Notes: generated by a model from the letters alone, not told the origin. Positions 35,030 to 47,277 are shown, counted from the stretch's first letter. The stretch is DNA of 64,000 bases from Aquilaria yunnanensis (GCA_039654915.1 CM077594.1:93634893-93698892); one strand, 5' to 3'. Program-made: numbers and translations.

Positions 35030-35856
35030 TGATGACAAACCACATAGGAAATGTCCAAAAAATACTTCAAGCTCCAAGAATCAACAAGAATAAATAAAGA
35101 ATTGAAAGACTTGATCCATAAAAATTACACAGTTCTTTGAGTATCAAGTGAAGTTTACATAGAACTAATGAGAGAACCAATCTCTAAGCAAGTGTTATTA
35201 AATTCAAAAGTCTATGAATTACATACAAGTTTCACTCTTTTTAATGTAAAATATAGGCCATGTACTTCAATTCTCTTGAAAGAGAAAGAAAACAAACCTC
35301 TTGAAAGACTAGAACTCCTAAATCAACTAGAACACTCTCAAAACACTTATAATGCTAAATAATAAGGCTAGGTTTGATTATACAATTAAAAATAACTATT
35401 AAAATTTAGCAAGACTAGATAAATTTGCTAAAATATACATGTTTATACTAGTTCACACTAAGTAACCAAATATGGAAACTCAAAAGGTCTAACAAGCTAA
35501 GTTACTTCTTTGTCTAGCTCGTGTGAGTTCATCAGGGTGCACCTACAGTGGCTCAAGTGCACCAATGGGTCAAATAAAGTGTAAGCTAGGCCATGGGTAC
35601 TTTGAACCATGGTCATGTCCCAGGGTGCACATGTGGTTCAGGGTGTATGCACTATAGGTATATGTGTGCTCTAAGGGTGCATATAGACCTTGCTCCAATA
35701 ATGTACACCATAGTGTCTCTCGGGTCCTTGATGGTAAAAATGGCACCCCCAAGGTGTTCATCCATGTTTCTAGCTTTTCCTTGCTTGAAATGTTGCATAA
35801 CAAGTCCATACAATGCCTCTCCAAGCTTTTTAGTCCTCTTCCTTATCATAAGTCCA
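35030..35856 (-). repeat. 3' LTR of the gypsy element
   Basis: On the minus strand it begins TGGACTTATGATAAG and ends GTTTGTCATCA. It aligns along its length with 42017-42846, sharing GATGACAAACCACA, AATAATAAGGCTAGGTTTG and GGGTGCACATGTGG. Open frames of 75-126 codons at 35570-35973 lie in this LTR and mean nothing as genes. Confidence 0.88.
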
Positions 35857-35873
35857 TCCCCTTTCCTTTCCTT
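35857..35873 (-). other. Polypurine tract of the gypsy element
   Basis: On the minus strand AAGGAAAGGAAAGGGGA directly precedes the TGGACT start of the 3' LTR. It primes plus-strand DNA synthesis in this class. Confidence 0.85.
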
Positions 35874-35879
35874 AGAAGA

Positions 35880-36530
35880 ATTAGTCCTTGAATCTACATG
35901 GTCAAATAAAAAAAGATCAACTACATTAAATATAGTACTCACATTGTACTCACCCGGTAAATCAAATTGCTAGGCATTATCACTAATTTCCTTCACAACT
36001 TGAAATGGATCATCCTTTCTTAGGTGCAACTTTATCCTTTTTTGTGCTGGAAACCCTTCATTTCTCATGTGTACCCACACCCAATCTTTAGGCTCAAATG
36101 ATACTATTTTTTTTCCCTTTATTAGCTACATTTTAATATTGTTGGCTCAATTTCTTAATTTGAAGCTTTACCATCTCATGTAGTTTCTTAACCAAATCTA
36201 CTTTTTTTCACTTTCTATACTTGAAAGATCATTAATAGGTAATGACAAAAGATTTAAAGGAGTTAATGGATTAAAGCCCTACACAATTTTAAAAGGTAAA
36301 GAACCTATAATGCCACATATAGCCCTATTATATGCAACTTCTATGTATGGTAAGCAATCTTCTTATAATTTCAAGTTCTTTCTAATGATAGCTCTAAGTG
36401 AAAAACCTAAGGTTCGATTTGTTACTTTAGTTTGTTCATCAATTTGGGGTAGCATAAAGTTGAAAATATGAGCTCTGTACCAAGTTTTCCTTACAATGTT
36501 ATAAAAAAATGGCTTAAGAACTTGGAATCT
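35880..36530 (-). pseudogene. Gypsy integrase, C-terminal half
   Basis: Continues the integrase broken at 37861. FLSHFF begins it, then an FMLPQIDEQTKVTNRTLGF segment holding the last catalytic-core region, then CLPYIEVAYNRAICG, GFNPLTPLNLLSLP, and the C-terminal part FEPKDWVWVHMRNEGFP, DLPGEYNVSTIFNVVDLFLF. Several stops and frameshifts. No chromodomain seen. Confidence 0.8.
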
Positions 36531-36536
36531 TTGTAC

Positions 36537-37852
36537 CCGAGACTGACTTGACTTGAACCCGAGATGACCCGATAACTAAACCCGATAATACCCGATTTTA
36601 ACTCTCACCCTAAACCTTAACTTTCCTCTTTCATTATTTTCCATATTAAGTTAGTCCTAAATATGGAGGTTTCTATGTTTAGTAACTTTCATTTTTTGAG
36701 ACTCTCATATTCAGTATGTCTTATATTTTAGGAATGGTGACTTTCATTATTAGTAACTTCTATTTTTTGGTACTTTCATATTTAGTAAGTCTCATATTTG
36801 GAGATGAGACTTTCATATTTAGTAGTTTCATTTTTTTTTAAGATATTCATGCTTAATAATTTTCATATTTTGAGAAACGATTTCCATATTTAGTAACTTT
36901 TATTTTTTGAGGACTTTTATTTTTTTAGGACTTCTATATATTGTATGTATCTTATTTGGGGAAAAAACATCCATATTTAGTCAATCCCATATTTGGATTT
37001 TTCCAATAGAAGTAATTTTTATATTTAGTAAGTTTAATTATCTTAATAGACAATTATTAAAATTATAACATTCATCCCTATACTTTTAAGTATAGTGCAA
37101 TAAGGTACCTAAATTTTAAAAAAATTTATTTTAGTCACCCATAATAATTACAACATGGATCCTAAAATTTTGGAAATCTTTGCACTTTCACCCAAAATTT
37201 TTAAATTTTATAATTTAGTCATTGATAATGAACTTGATTTACATTTCGATGTAATTTCAAAAACAAATCATTGAAACATAAGCATAACAAAATTGTCATT
37301 CTGTATGCCTGAGTGATAGCTGGGTGAAGATCTGAATAATCTGTACAATGATAGTTAAAAGGTATGGGTTTAGAAAAACAATCAAATATTACTAAGAATA
37401 TTAAATTACTTAAATATGTACTAAACTATAATGAAGAAGATTTTTATGAATATTTTAATTAAATATACTAAAAAATGAAAATTTAATTTAAATTAAATCA
37501 CACAAAAAATTGAATTATTTGATTTAAATTTTAAAACAAATTGAATAGATTCAATTGTTTTGACTTTACACTAGTAACCCACGTGAACACAAAGGTAGAC
37601 CCGAATTTGACCCATAAGTTGGCCTGAAGTTAGCTGAGACTAAAATTAACATAACCTGAAGTGAACCCGAACCCAAATAAACCCGGCCCAACCCAACCCG
37701 AACCCGAAATCAACTCAACCTGAAATCAACCAGAACCTAAATGACCTAACCTGAACCCGATCTGGACCCGATTTCATGCTAACTCGACTAGACCCGAACC
37801 TAAATGACCTGACTCAAACCTGACCCGACTCACCCAATTGCCATCCGTAGTC
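36537..37852. mobile_element. GGGTT/AACCC-rich hAT-like insertion in integrase
   Basis: Both ends are packed with CCCGA/AACCC motifs around an AT-rich middle. Read on the minus strand, the right end ATGGCAATTGGGTGAGTCGG then GGTCAGG...AGGTCATTTAGGTTC matches the left end of the element at 25417. It separates RRHGVL/R from DSKFLSHFF of integrase. Exact ends and TSD are not clear, and a few target bases seem lost. Confidence 0.55.
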
Positions 37853-37860
37853 CTTAGGAC

Positions 37861-38770
37861 TCCATGACGGCGCACAACCTCTTTAAAGAACAAATTAGCT
37901 ATGTGTATTTCATCATCTTTCGTATGGAATGCAATGAAGCGTGCCATATTTTAAAATCCATCCACAATAATAAAGACAGAATCTCACCCTTTTTTGGTTC
38001 AACGAAGACCTACAATGAAATCCATAGAAATGATAATCCAAAGATGTCAAGGTATTGGTAATGAAGTATACAAACCATGACTTATTTGTATGGATTTCAC
38101 CCTTAAACCATGACTTATTTGTGTGGATTTTGCTCTTTTACATGTAATGCAATGGTTATGAACCCTCTTCACATTTCTCTCACTATAAGGCCAATAAAAG
38201 TGTTCTTTCAACATGTGCTATGTCTTAGGTACACCAAAATATCCCATCAAACTGTCATTATGTACTTTTTTTATAAGTAACTCCTTTAAAGATATCTGAG
38301 ACACACATATCTTGTTCTCTCCAAACAAAAAATCATCCACTTGATAAAACATTTCAAATGCAACTTTAGCACACTTAGAGTAAATTTCACCAAAGTCAGA
38401 AACAAAAGCATATAAATCCTTCAAATGCTCAAATCCAAGAATCTTAGCTTTTAAGGCAGAAAGTAAGTCATATCTCCTTGAAAATGCATTAACCACTTTA
38501 TTCTCTTTACCTTCCTTGTATTTGATGACATATGGTAAGAATTCTATAAATTCAACCAATCTTACATGTCTCTTGTTTAACTTACCTTGGCCTTTAAAAT
38601 GCTTAAGATCTTAGTGATTAGTGTGAATCACAAACTTTTTAGGGCACAAATAGTGTTGCCAAGTCACCAAAGCTCTCATAAGTGCATACATCTCTCATAA
38701 GCTCTCTTATTCAGATTGGATGTAGACCTTTTGGTTCTTTGGGAAAAATATCTTCAAATTCCCACAACAA
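37861..38770 (-). pseudogene. Gypsy RNase H and N-terminal integrase, with RT deleted
   Basis: Near 38770-38700 the frame reads LPSDVLSLLWEFEDIFPKEP, the segment that normally precedes reverse transcriptase. It then passes within about 60 bases to the end of RNase H: ALVTWQHYLCPKKFVIHTN, HFKGQGKLNKRHVRLVEFIE, KEGKENKVVNAFSRR. The whole RT domain is therefore deleted. Integrase follows: KVHNDSLMGYFGVPKT, the HHCC finger (HNHCITCKRAKS), then MDFIVGL and DSVFIIVDGF of the core, FFKEVVRRHGV. The best open piece is 38218-38559. Stops throughout. Confidence 0.88.
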
Positions 38771-39239
38771 AGACAAAACATCACTTGGAAGAAAGGTTAG
38801 TTTTTGTATAGCAAGATAAGATTTTTTGTAAAGCAAAAAAAAAAAAAAAAACACTGGTATTTATGTTTTAAGGGCTTGCTTCACATCCCTCATTTTTGCA
38901 ATCGAACACTCTTTTGTTCTCTCAACTTGTTCCCTTTTTTTTTTTCCTTTGGGAACTCTCAACACTCATTTTTTTCTCAAGTCCACTCTTCTCGCCAACA
39001 CTCTTTGTTGTTCTCTCAACTTTTTTCTCTTTGTTTTTACCACTCAAGCCTTTAAATTGCCTTTCTTTTAATTTTCTATCATTTTTTACATTGAAGTTTA
39101 TGTTGATCCTCCAAGATTTATTATGGCGGTAATGGCAAAAGTGTGACTGACTTTTCTTTATGCATGAATGTGTAGATGTTCTTGTAACCATCATGTAACC
39201 ATCATGTGTTGCCTTTTTGTCAAATTGTCATACTCTCAT
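38771..39239 (-). pseudogene. Gypsy protease-RT linker, Lys/Glu/Ser-rich
   Basis: Minus-strand frame 38922-39194 reads KNDRKLKERQFKGLSGKNKE and similar charged, low-complexity sequence, the usual linker of this group, with an A/T homopolymer near 38830-38848. Confidence 0.5.
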
Positions 39240-39600
39240 AAGTGAAATGTAAAAAGCTTGTGTGGGAACCACATTACATAACACCTTATCTTGATAAGTA
39301 CTAATCTTAAAAGGAATGAGTACTTGCCTTGTAACTTTAATCTCACCATCATTGTTGAGCCATTATAACTTGTAAGGTTGAGGATGTTAATGTGTAGGTA
39401 GTTTCAATTTCTCCACCAAAGTATTACTATCCACATTTGTGTAACTCCTACCATTACTAGTCGTGCTACACAACTTGTCATTCACATAGAACCTTGTGTG
39501 GAATATACATTCTCTTTGGTCTTCTTCCTCTTTGACTTGCAACTTAGGGCCTTTTTTGTAACAAGAATAATGGATCCTTCATTAGCCCCCAATACTATGG
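39240..39600 (-). pseudogene. Gypsy retroviral-type aspartic protease remnant
   Basis: The minus strand reads RFYVNDKLCSTTSNGRSYTN then VDSNTLVEKLKLP, the protease region where related elements have an active-site Asp (xxDGGSxxN). The Asp is lost here. It continues to QGKYSF and DKVLCNVVP equivalents through frameshifts. Confidence 0.7.
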
Positions 39601-39689
39601 GATCATCCTCTAAAAGTGGCATCTCGAGCTTTTCATCAACTTCTTCCTCATCCTAGGATTCAAGAGCCTTCACCTCTTTAATGTACAAA

Positions 39690-40600
39690 ACCTTGTAATC
39701 TTAAGCCAAATGACCTTTATGCCTATACTTATAATGCATATACTCCTTAGTCTTTTGAGAATTTTTAAGCATAGGGGTACCTTTAGTGTGTGTGTGTGTT
39801 GGCCACGGGTACTTTGGAAAAACTTTCAGCTTTAGCTCTTAAAACCTACATCCTTGGCTCCTTGGATATGCTTCCTCTCCAATTGGCTCTTACACATTGC
39901 ATAGAACATGTTGTTCTTGTTCTTTGTATGATTCTTTCAGCCTTGATGGCTTGGTGAAGCAAATCAACCATTTTTACATAATGGACCATCTCCCCCTTGT
40001 TTGCAATTTCTGGATTCAGGCCATTCAAGAATGTCACCAAAGTGATGTCTTCATTTTCAACAACTTGAGCTCTAATGAGGGTCATTTTCAACTTCTTGTG
40101 ATAATCCTCCATAGACCTACTGCCCTAGACCAACCTTTGTAACTTTTGATGTTGGTATCAGTAGTAGTGAGTAGGAATAAACTTTTTTTGTCATGATAAC
40201 CTTGAGCTCCCTCCAAGTTATAATGGGCTCCTTATCATTTACTCTTCTTGAAATCACTACTTGATTCCACCATACAAGAGCATAGTCAATAAACTTAATA
40301 ATGGCTAATTTTACCTTGTTTTCTTCTAAGTTGTTTTGACAATCAAATGCCCTATCAATCTTTTGCTCTCATTCCTAATATGCATCTAGATCACTTTTAC
40401 CTCTAAATCATGGGTTATTGAGCTTGATGGAGTTTATTTTATTAACATCACTAGGCTCCCCACTCATTGGTTGCCTATGTGTACTCTAAGCTTCTTTCTC
40501 ATTTTCTGAGTCCTCCAAGTTTATCCATTTGTCCTTCTTGAAGATAGGGTTAGTCCTTTTTTGCACATATGATGATGCCTCTCTTTTTGAACTGCTCTAG
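39690..40600 (-). pseudogene. Gypsy Gag remnant
   Basis: The minus strand gives KVKLAIIKFIDYALVWWNQV, ISRRVNDKEPIITWRELK, then SMEDYHKKLKMTLIRAQVVE, FLNGLNPEIANKGEMVHYVK, AIKAERIIQR in the open piece 39846-40112. A degenerate zinc-knuckle region (RHKGHLA) lies near 39700. This is the retrotransposon Gag capsid domain of plant gypsy elements. Upstream frames contain stops. Confidence 0.85.
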
Positions 40601-42000
40601 ATTATTCAATCTTTATAACATTTTGGTCATTATCGAATGAAAAGCTTCATTGTCTAACTTAGTTGTAAGATTTTTCTTAATCTTACTAGTTATGTTTGTT
40701 TTTCCTGATAGCAAAGAACCTTACAAAAACACTCCTTCATGTGTTTACTCAAAATGTCACTCATACTTAATTTATTAGTGGCAATTGCTAGGAAAAGTTG
40801 GTTTCAAAATTTCTAAGCAAACTAAACTCAAAGAACAAAAAAATTATAGGATCTTTGAAAACCAAGAAATTTTGAAGACAAAAACCAAGGAAAGCACAAT
40901 ACTCAAGAAATTCTAGCAATGAAAGATTGCTAGAATTAAGTTTTGGGCACAAGGGTGTAAAACCAATTTGTTTTGAATGCAAACCTAAAAACTTGTGCAA
41001 GACTGTAATATTTTCTTGGAAAAAATATTTTTTTTTACTGTTTTCTTGCTAGGTAAACTTCCAATAGGGTTTCTTGATGCAAAATAAAGCAATGGAAACA
41101 ATTAATTGTAGCACAAATTCAAAAACTAGTTCTTGCACAAATTGAAACAAACTTTGTTGGATCAAAACAACCTAGTTCTGAGACCTTCATTTTTTATTTT
41201 TCTTGTTTTTGGATGTAGGAAATCAACATAAAATGAAACATCTAGGTTTTGGATGATTTGGAATGAGCTTGGCACATTGAAAGACTTTTACATTGTGTTT
41301 ATTTCACGATTTTTGTGCACTTTGACCTAAAAAAACCCCCAAACCAAAGAGAATGGATTAGATATGAAAAATACTGGATGGAATATATAAAATATGAAGG
41401 AAAATTTTTTTTGAAAATAAAGAATCAAAGAACAAATTGTTGGAGGTGAAGAACATAAAGGACAATCGAAGTAAGGTTGAACTTGATGCAATCGTGTGTT
41501 CTTGGTTGGAAATGACTTGGAACAACCTGAAACACAAGGAAATAGTAGAAGAAATAGATTAAGAATGTTGAAATATGAAGGAAGCAAAGGATTTGAATGT
41601 AAAAAATAGAAAGAAATGTTGCTGGACATAAGAAAACTCAAGAAGAACCAAATGAAGTAAAGGAAGCAAAAGAAGCAAAGAAATGTTGAAATATGAAGGA
41701 AGCAAAAGATTTGAATGTAAAAAAAAGAAAGAAATGTTACTGGACATAAGAAAACTCAAGAAGAACCAAATGAAGCAAACATGACGTAAGAGATGCCAAG
41801 TTGGTTATTTTTGGTATTTTCTAGATTTTAAGTTTTAAAAAAATGGGTTGGAATTGAAAGATGTAGACATGAGACACACAAAAAAGAACGTAGAACAAAA
41901 AAAATCTAAATGAAAAACTCAAAGAATAACAAAAATAAGAAGAACTAAATAAAAGTAAAATCGAATGAAAGAGATAGGATTTGTCATTTGTTGAAACTTG
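40601..42000 (-). other. Gypsy 5' untranslated leader
   Basis: About 1.4 kb between PBS and gag, A-rich on the + strand, with a tandem duplication at 41566-41785 and no coding signal. Confidence 0.6.
41566..41785 (+). repeat. Tandem duplication, period about 119 bases
   Basis: TGTTGAAATATGAAGGAAGC begins both copies (41566 and 41685), and GGACATAAGAAAACTCAAGA with AAGAACCAAATGAAG recurs in each, with a few mismatches. Confidence 0.85.
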
Positions 42001-42014
42001 TGGCTCTTATACCA
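42001..42014 (-). other. Primer binding site, initiator Met tRNA type
   Basis: On the minus strand TGGTATAAGAGCCA lies two bases inside the 5' LTR. It differs by one base from the common plant TGGTATCAGAGC PBS. Confidence 0.8.
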
Positions 42015-42016
42015 CT

Positions 42017-42846
42017 TGATGACAAACCACACAGGAAATGTCCCAAGAATACTTTAAGCTCAAAGAATCAACAAGAACAAACAAAGGATTAACAGACTTA
42101 ATCCATAAATATCACACATTTTTTTAAGCATCAAGTGAAGTTCACATAAAACTAATGAGAGAACCAATTTCTAACAATTGTTATTGAATTCTAAAATCTG
42201 TGAGTTACATGCAAGTTTTGGCCTTTTTAATTTAGAATATAGGCCATGTAGCTTAACTCTCCTAAAAGAGAGAAAACAAACTCTTTAAAAGAAAGATAAC
42301 AAACTCTTTGAAAGACGAGCATGCCTAAATCAACCAGAACACTCCCAAAAGACTCATATTGCTGAATAATAAGGCTAGGTTTGCCCATAAAATTAAAAAT
42401 AAGTATTAAAATTTGGCCAAAATCAGATAAATATGCTAAAATGTACATGTTCACAGTAGCTTACACTAAGTTACCAAATATGGAAATTAAAAGATCTAGT
42501 AGGCTAAGCTACTCCTTTATTCAACTCGTGTGAGGACACCTAAGTGCACCAATGCATCCAAGAGAGTGTGGGTTAGGCCCTGGGCACTTGGAACTATGGT
42601 TATATCCTAGGGTGCACATGTGGTCCAGTGTGTATGCATCATAGGTGTATGTGTGCTACAAGGGTGCATGTAGACCTTCATGCTCTAATAATATACACCA
42701 TGGTGTCTCTCAGGTCCTTGAGGGTTAAAATGATGCACCAAGTTGTTCATCTATATTTCCAGCTCCTTTATGCTTGAAATTTGTGCATATCAACTCCATG
42801 TAGTGGCTCTCCAAGCTCCTTAGTCATCTTTCTTATCATAGGTCCA
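42017..42846 (-). repeat. 5' LTR of the gypsy element
   Basis: On the minus strand begins TGGACCTATGATAAG and ends GTTTGTCATCA. It aligns with 35030-35856. Confidence 0.88.
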
Positions 42847-44135
42847 TGTGTGATCTGTAAAGGGTATTTTGCCATGCTTGGAAGGTTGTCATCATTTATT
42901 ACTTTCATATGTATGAATTAATGTTTGAAAAATGGCTATTTGAATGTTGTTCACTATGAATATGAAACATGGTCATACTAAACCGACATGAATTGCCTTT
43001 TATACAGGTTAGGTTTTAGTCAAGTTTTTAGTCATGTGGGTAAGGCTGGGTACTAAGATGTACAACCTGGTCATGATAGCAGTTAAGGTCGGGTTATGCT
43101 GAAACTTGGTCTTACCCGCCCTGCGAACACCCTTAATTAAAATATGTGCATGCATGATCCTTACTACATATATTGCACAACATGAATATTTACTTGTACT
43201 TAATGACCCTAATCAAGTTTTATGGGCAACAAACTCATAATAACCCAATGACTAGGTATATGATGCATGGAGAGCACACACAAAGCAAGAACATCCCATA
43301 TATCCATACTAACCCACAAATTATATTATTGTCATCGTATCTAGAATAAAATTTCTTCTGAAATGAATAACATTTTACAAAATGATATGTTGTTATAAAT
43401 GGTGACAATATTTTTTACTGAAAAAGAACAATAATTAGTATGTGGAGATAATGGTGACGGGACCTAGAGAACCAAAATTGTTTGTTTAAATATAGAGAGT
43501 AGCACTTCTTCATACTCCATTAGCACCATACTAATTACAGGCCTATCACCACTTCTAAAATAAATTTTCTTACTAAATAAATAATATCTTATAGAACAAC
43601 AAATGAGTGAAATGATATTTTCTATTGAAATGAACAATATTTTATGAAAAAAAAACCATTACAAAAGGAATAATAATTTTTTATATAAATAACAACATCA
43701 AAACAAACATTATAATTGTAGGACAATCATGACAAAAGGAATGACTTCTTTGTAAATAAAAGAAACACTTGGATACACCTTAGTGATAAAGCTCTCAAAT
43801 GTGGAGAAGAAAGGGGTATCAACGATAGAGAATTAATTAGAAGAATCCTCTTAGATGCAGGTGAGAAGCTTTGATTAAGACTAAGCCAAAGAAGGTAGGC
43901 TATTGGTGTAATTAAGAGTTGATAGATCAATTTTCAAAATTTAAGAAAGTTAAGGGTGAAGTTGATAAACTCTGACCATATAATTGTTAAATAGCCTAAC
44001 AATGTTAGGCTTTTAAGGAGGGGTATCTCATAAAATGCGACAAAAGTGTAGATCTGACTAAAACTTAGGGGTTAGATGTAATTTTTCCTTTTAATATTGA
44101 AAAAAAGAAAAAAAAATACAATTTGCACCAAATCT
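42847..44135. other. Unassigned AT-rich region
   Basis: No gene recognised. The end of a GGGTT-rich hAT-like repeat may lie near 43000-43135 (GCGAACACCCTTA). An imperfect palindrome covers about 43300-43440. Confidence 0.3.
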
Positions 44136-46822
44136 TTACCCAAAATTACATGTTGCTCCTTCTATTTCAAAAACATCTTAAAAGCCTCTTGAGCTTTTAA
44201 GAAACCTTAAGAAACCTACACTTACCCTATTGTCTAATTTGAAGGTTAAAATTAATCAATTAAGTAAACATTGAGACCCAAACTTTTATTTCTTGTTTAG
44301 GTTATCCCCTTAACATATAAATTGTTTCATTACTTATATTTTTTTCAAATGACATAATATATTTATATATATTGCTCATTTTAACTTACCATACTATTTA
44401 CTTATGATTTAGTTTTTTATATACTTTTTATTGTTTATATATACTTTATTTTTTATATTATTAGTTTTTTAATCACCTCTAATTAATAAAAATTTTAGTT
44501 TGAAAATTAATAGTCACTTTCTATCTCTTCACTTTTTTCAAAACTTGTTACGGTAACTATTAGTGCAAAAATGAAATAAATGATAAGACTCATTTGTGTA
44601 ATAATATAAAAATGGGTTAATATCATTTGTGGCCCCTAACCTTATATTATTGTTATATTTTGGACCCTAACATTAAAACCTCACATCGAAGGTCATCAAA
44701 TCCAATTTATTGTTCCATTTTAAACCTTTGAAGGACAAAAAGTGTTGAAATTGATAAAAATTAGCCATTTAGCATGCCAGCATGGACAATTTTCCATATG
44801 GCACAAGTAATGAACCTTAGAAATAATGTGAAAAGAAAGGCAAAACTACATCTTTGGTCCCTAATTTTTCATTACCCCTACTCAACCTTCCACTACCACC
44901 ACTTTTAGTAAGCCGTCGTCATCTGCTCCTGCTAACCAATCGCTACTCTACCATTTGTCCCCACCATCCACAAGCATCGCCATTGACCGGCGATGCTATA
45001 ATAAGAAAAGCAGAGCCACAAGCTGTCTTCACTTTTCTCAAGCCTGTGATTTGCAACTGCCGCAAAAGCCCAGTTCTTCAATTTTCCCAAAACTAATGTT
45101 GCCATGAAAATTGACATTGAACCTAAGTCACAACCAGCCAAACTCATGGGAATTTTCCACTGTCCACCATTCATTCGCCAATCAAACACACGTCATCCAT
45201 TTGTACCCAAGCTTAGACTTGAAATCGCAAAATTGCCAAATTGAGAAATTGCCAAAAAAATTGAGCAGCGAAAAAGGAATATTGGAGTGAGGAAAACAAA
45301 TCGGGGAGGGTGAACAAAGGAAGGAAGGTGGTGGATTTGACAAGGGGACGATGGTGCAGTTGGGGCTAGTAAATCGATGGATGGTGGCAAATTCGATGAG
45401 AGATGGTAGTGCGGCTTGCAGCGAAGTAGGGACGGCAGCCTAGGACAATTGGCGATGCTGGAGTTGGTGGCTGGAATGGCATTGGGCAGGCGGAGCGGTA
45501 GCCCAAGGGTGGCAATAATAGTTGAGGAAAAGTTAGGTTTTTGGTTAGGGAAATGAAGAGTCAGGGACCTAGGCTGCTATTTTTCTTTTTATTTTTTTTT
45601 CTTCCATTTTTCACATCAATGTCACATGACAAATCGTCTATGCTGGTGTATCACATGGCTAATTCCATCAATTTGAACACTTTCCATCCTCCAAATGTCT
45701 AAAATGAAAAAATAAATTGAGGTTGAGAATCTCCCATATGAGGTTTTGAGGTTAGGGTACCAAATAGGACAATGATAAAAGGCTAAGGGTCCATGGATGC
45801 AATTAACCCAATATGGAAACCTTAAAATGCATTTTGTTCAAGTTAATAGAACATTTGGTCATTTTGATGTAGTTTTAGTTTTATATATTTTTTGGTTAAT
45901 TAATTGTTCTTTAAGAAACCCTCATTTAGAAAAATGTTTCTTTATTTCCTTAACTAAAAGAATGCACTAGCCCTTGAAGCAATGGTGATGATTATAAGAC
46001 ATAATGGAACGAAGAATAATGTTATTCATTCAATAGTACCACTTTTGAAGTGAGGATAATGACATAGAAGACTTTCCAAAGAAAAATAAATGTAAAGAGT
46101 TGGTAGGTTATAACTTGAAAGAGAGTAATCATTTGGTTGTCTTAGTTTCATTTAATGTCAAAGATGAAACAAAAGAATTATGACTATAAATGAACTGGGC
46201 ATCTTAGAAACTAATAAAGAATCAATAAGCATTTTGTTGAAGAACATCTTACAAAAAAAATAATTAGTGTATAGGTAGATTAAACAAAAATTACAATAAA
46301 ATGATTGATGATGTATTAATTGAAATGAAAGTGATTTTTAGATTTCTTTGATTGGAGATTTAATACTTATCATAATGAGTTTCGGGAAAAAAATAAGGAT
46401 AGTTGTAAAGCTTCTAAATACCAAAAATTAGATATAATCAATTTTTAAAATAAAAATGACAGTCTTAACTATAGGTATGTAAAAAATTAAAAATATAAAG
46501 GTAAAAAATATGTATAGAAAAAGAAAAAAATATAAAAAATAAATCATAAGAGAAAAATAATTGGAAGATGATAAATTGAAATGAACAATATATTTAAAGA
46601 TATATTATATTATATGATTTGAAAATGCAAGTAATGAAATAATTTATATGTTAAGAAGAAAACCTAAACAAGAACTAATGGGGTCTTAAAGTGCAATCAA
46701 TCTATTAGTTTTAATCTCTAAAAGAGACTGTACGATGGTAAGTAGAAGTTTCATAAGACCTAAATCAACTTTTAAATAAGTTTTGAAAAAAAATAAAAAT
46801 ATATATATATAATTTTGGGTAA
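44136..46822. mobile_element. MULE-like element with inverted arms of about 250 bases
   Basis: The left arm (44136-44400) starts TTACCCAAAATTACATGTTG. The right arm (about 46570-46822), read inverted, starts TTACCCAAAATTATATATAT. Both contain TTCTTGTTTAGGTT, CTTAACATATAAATTGTTTC/ATTATTTC and TATTGCTCATTT/TTGTTCATTT in the same order. A second element (44613-45810) is nested inside. No TSD recognised and no transposase. Confidence 0.6.
44613..45810. mobile_element. Pack-MULE-like element, TIR about 190 bases, 9-bp TSD
   Basis: Left TGGGTTAATATCATTTGTGG; right, read inverted, TGGGTTAATTGCATCCATGG. The TIRs share many blocks (ACCCTAAC.TTAAAACCTCA, AATTTATT, AAAGTGTT.AAATTGAT, TTAGCCAT). Flanks ATATAAAAA (44604-44612) and ATATGGAAA (45811-45819) match at 7 of 9, both differences transitions. 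The interior 44870-45540 is GC-richer, with frames on both strands, and is probably captured host DNA of unknown origin. Confidence 0.7.
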
Positions 46823-46837
46823 ACATAGAAGAAAAAA

Positions 46838-47277
46838 GGATAATTACAATTTGCCCATTGAAATTTAGGTAAAATTACACTTTACATTTTCTTGTCTAAG
46901 AAATATATACTTGCCTACTGCCTTTTTAATACAATTTGATAGTAGCTTTTAAAATTTTAATTTAGACTTTACGATACTCTTCTTTAAGTAATTTTAATTT
47001 ATATGGTATTTTATTATAGTTAATTGATGTTTAAAAACTATAGTTTTCTATTCACAGAAAGAACAAAAAGAAAAAAAATTAAAATGTCTATTAACTATAA
47101 AAAAATATCATACAGATTGAAATTACTGAAAAATGACTAATGTAATATTTAAATTAAGATTTTAAAAATTGCTGCCGGATTGTATTATAAAAGCTAGGAC
47201 AAAGTATATATTTTTAAAATAAGAAGAGGTAAAGTGTAATTTGATCTAAACCCTAAAATACAAATTGTAATTAACCC
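46838..47277. mobile_element. 440-bp MITE with arms of about 130 bases (MULE type)
   Basis: Left GGATAATTACAATTTGCCCA; right, read inverted, GGGTTAATTACAATTTGTAT. The arms also share AAATTACACTTTAC, AAATATATACTT and TTTAAAAT.TTAATTTA. The flanks are A-rich, and an approximate 9-bp TSD (7 of 9) is possible but uninformative. Confidence 0.6.

Larger units (their letters stand above)
35030..42846 (-). mobile_element. Ty3/gypsy LTR retrotransposon, minus strand, degenerate
   Basis: Two LTRs of about 830 bases (35030-35856 and 42017-42846) flank gag, protease, RNase H and integrase remnants in the correct minus-strand order. A Met-type PBS is next to the 5' LTR and a polypurine tract next to the 3' LTR. 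Reverse transcriptase is missing, and integrase is split by a hAT-like insert at about 36537-37852. The flanking pentamers TTTAT (35025-35029) and TGTGT (42847-42851) match at only 3 of 5. The LTRs differ at many positions by eye, so the insertion is old. Confidence 0.9.

Noticed and set aside
35570..35973. Four overlapping frames of 75-126 codons
   Set aside because: They fall in the 3' LTR and PPT region and have no protein family likeness; the partner LTR does not keep them open.
41327..41759. Two minus frames sharing MSFLMSSNISF
   Set aside because: Produced by the 119-base tandem duplication in the gypsy leader.
42847..43140. Possible hAT end GCGAACACCCTTA
   Set aside because: No convincing opposite TIR or 8-bp TSD found.
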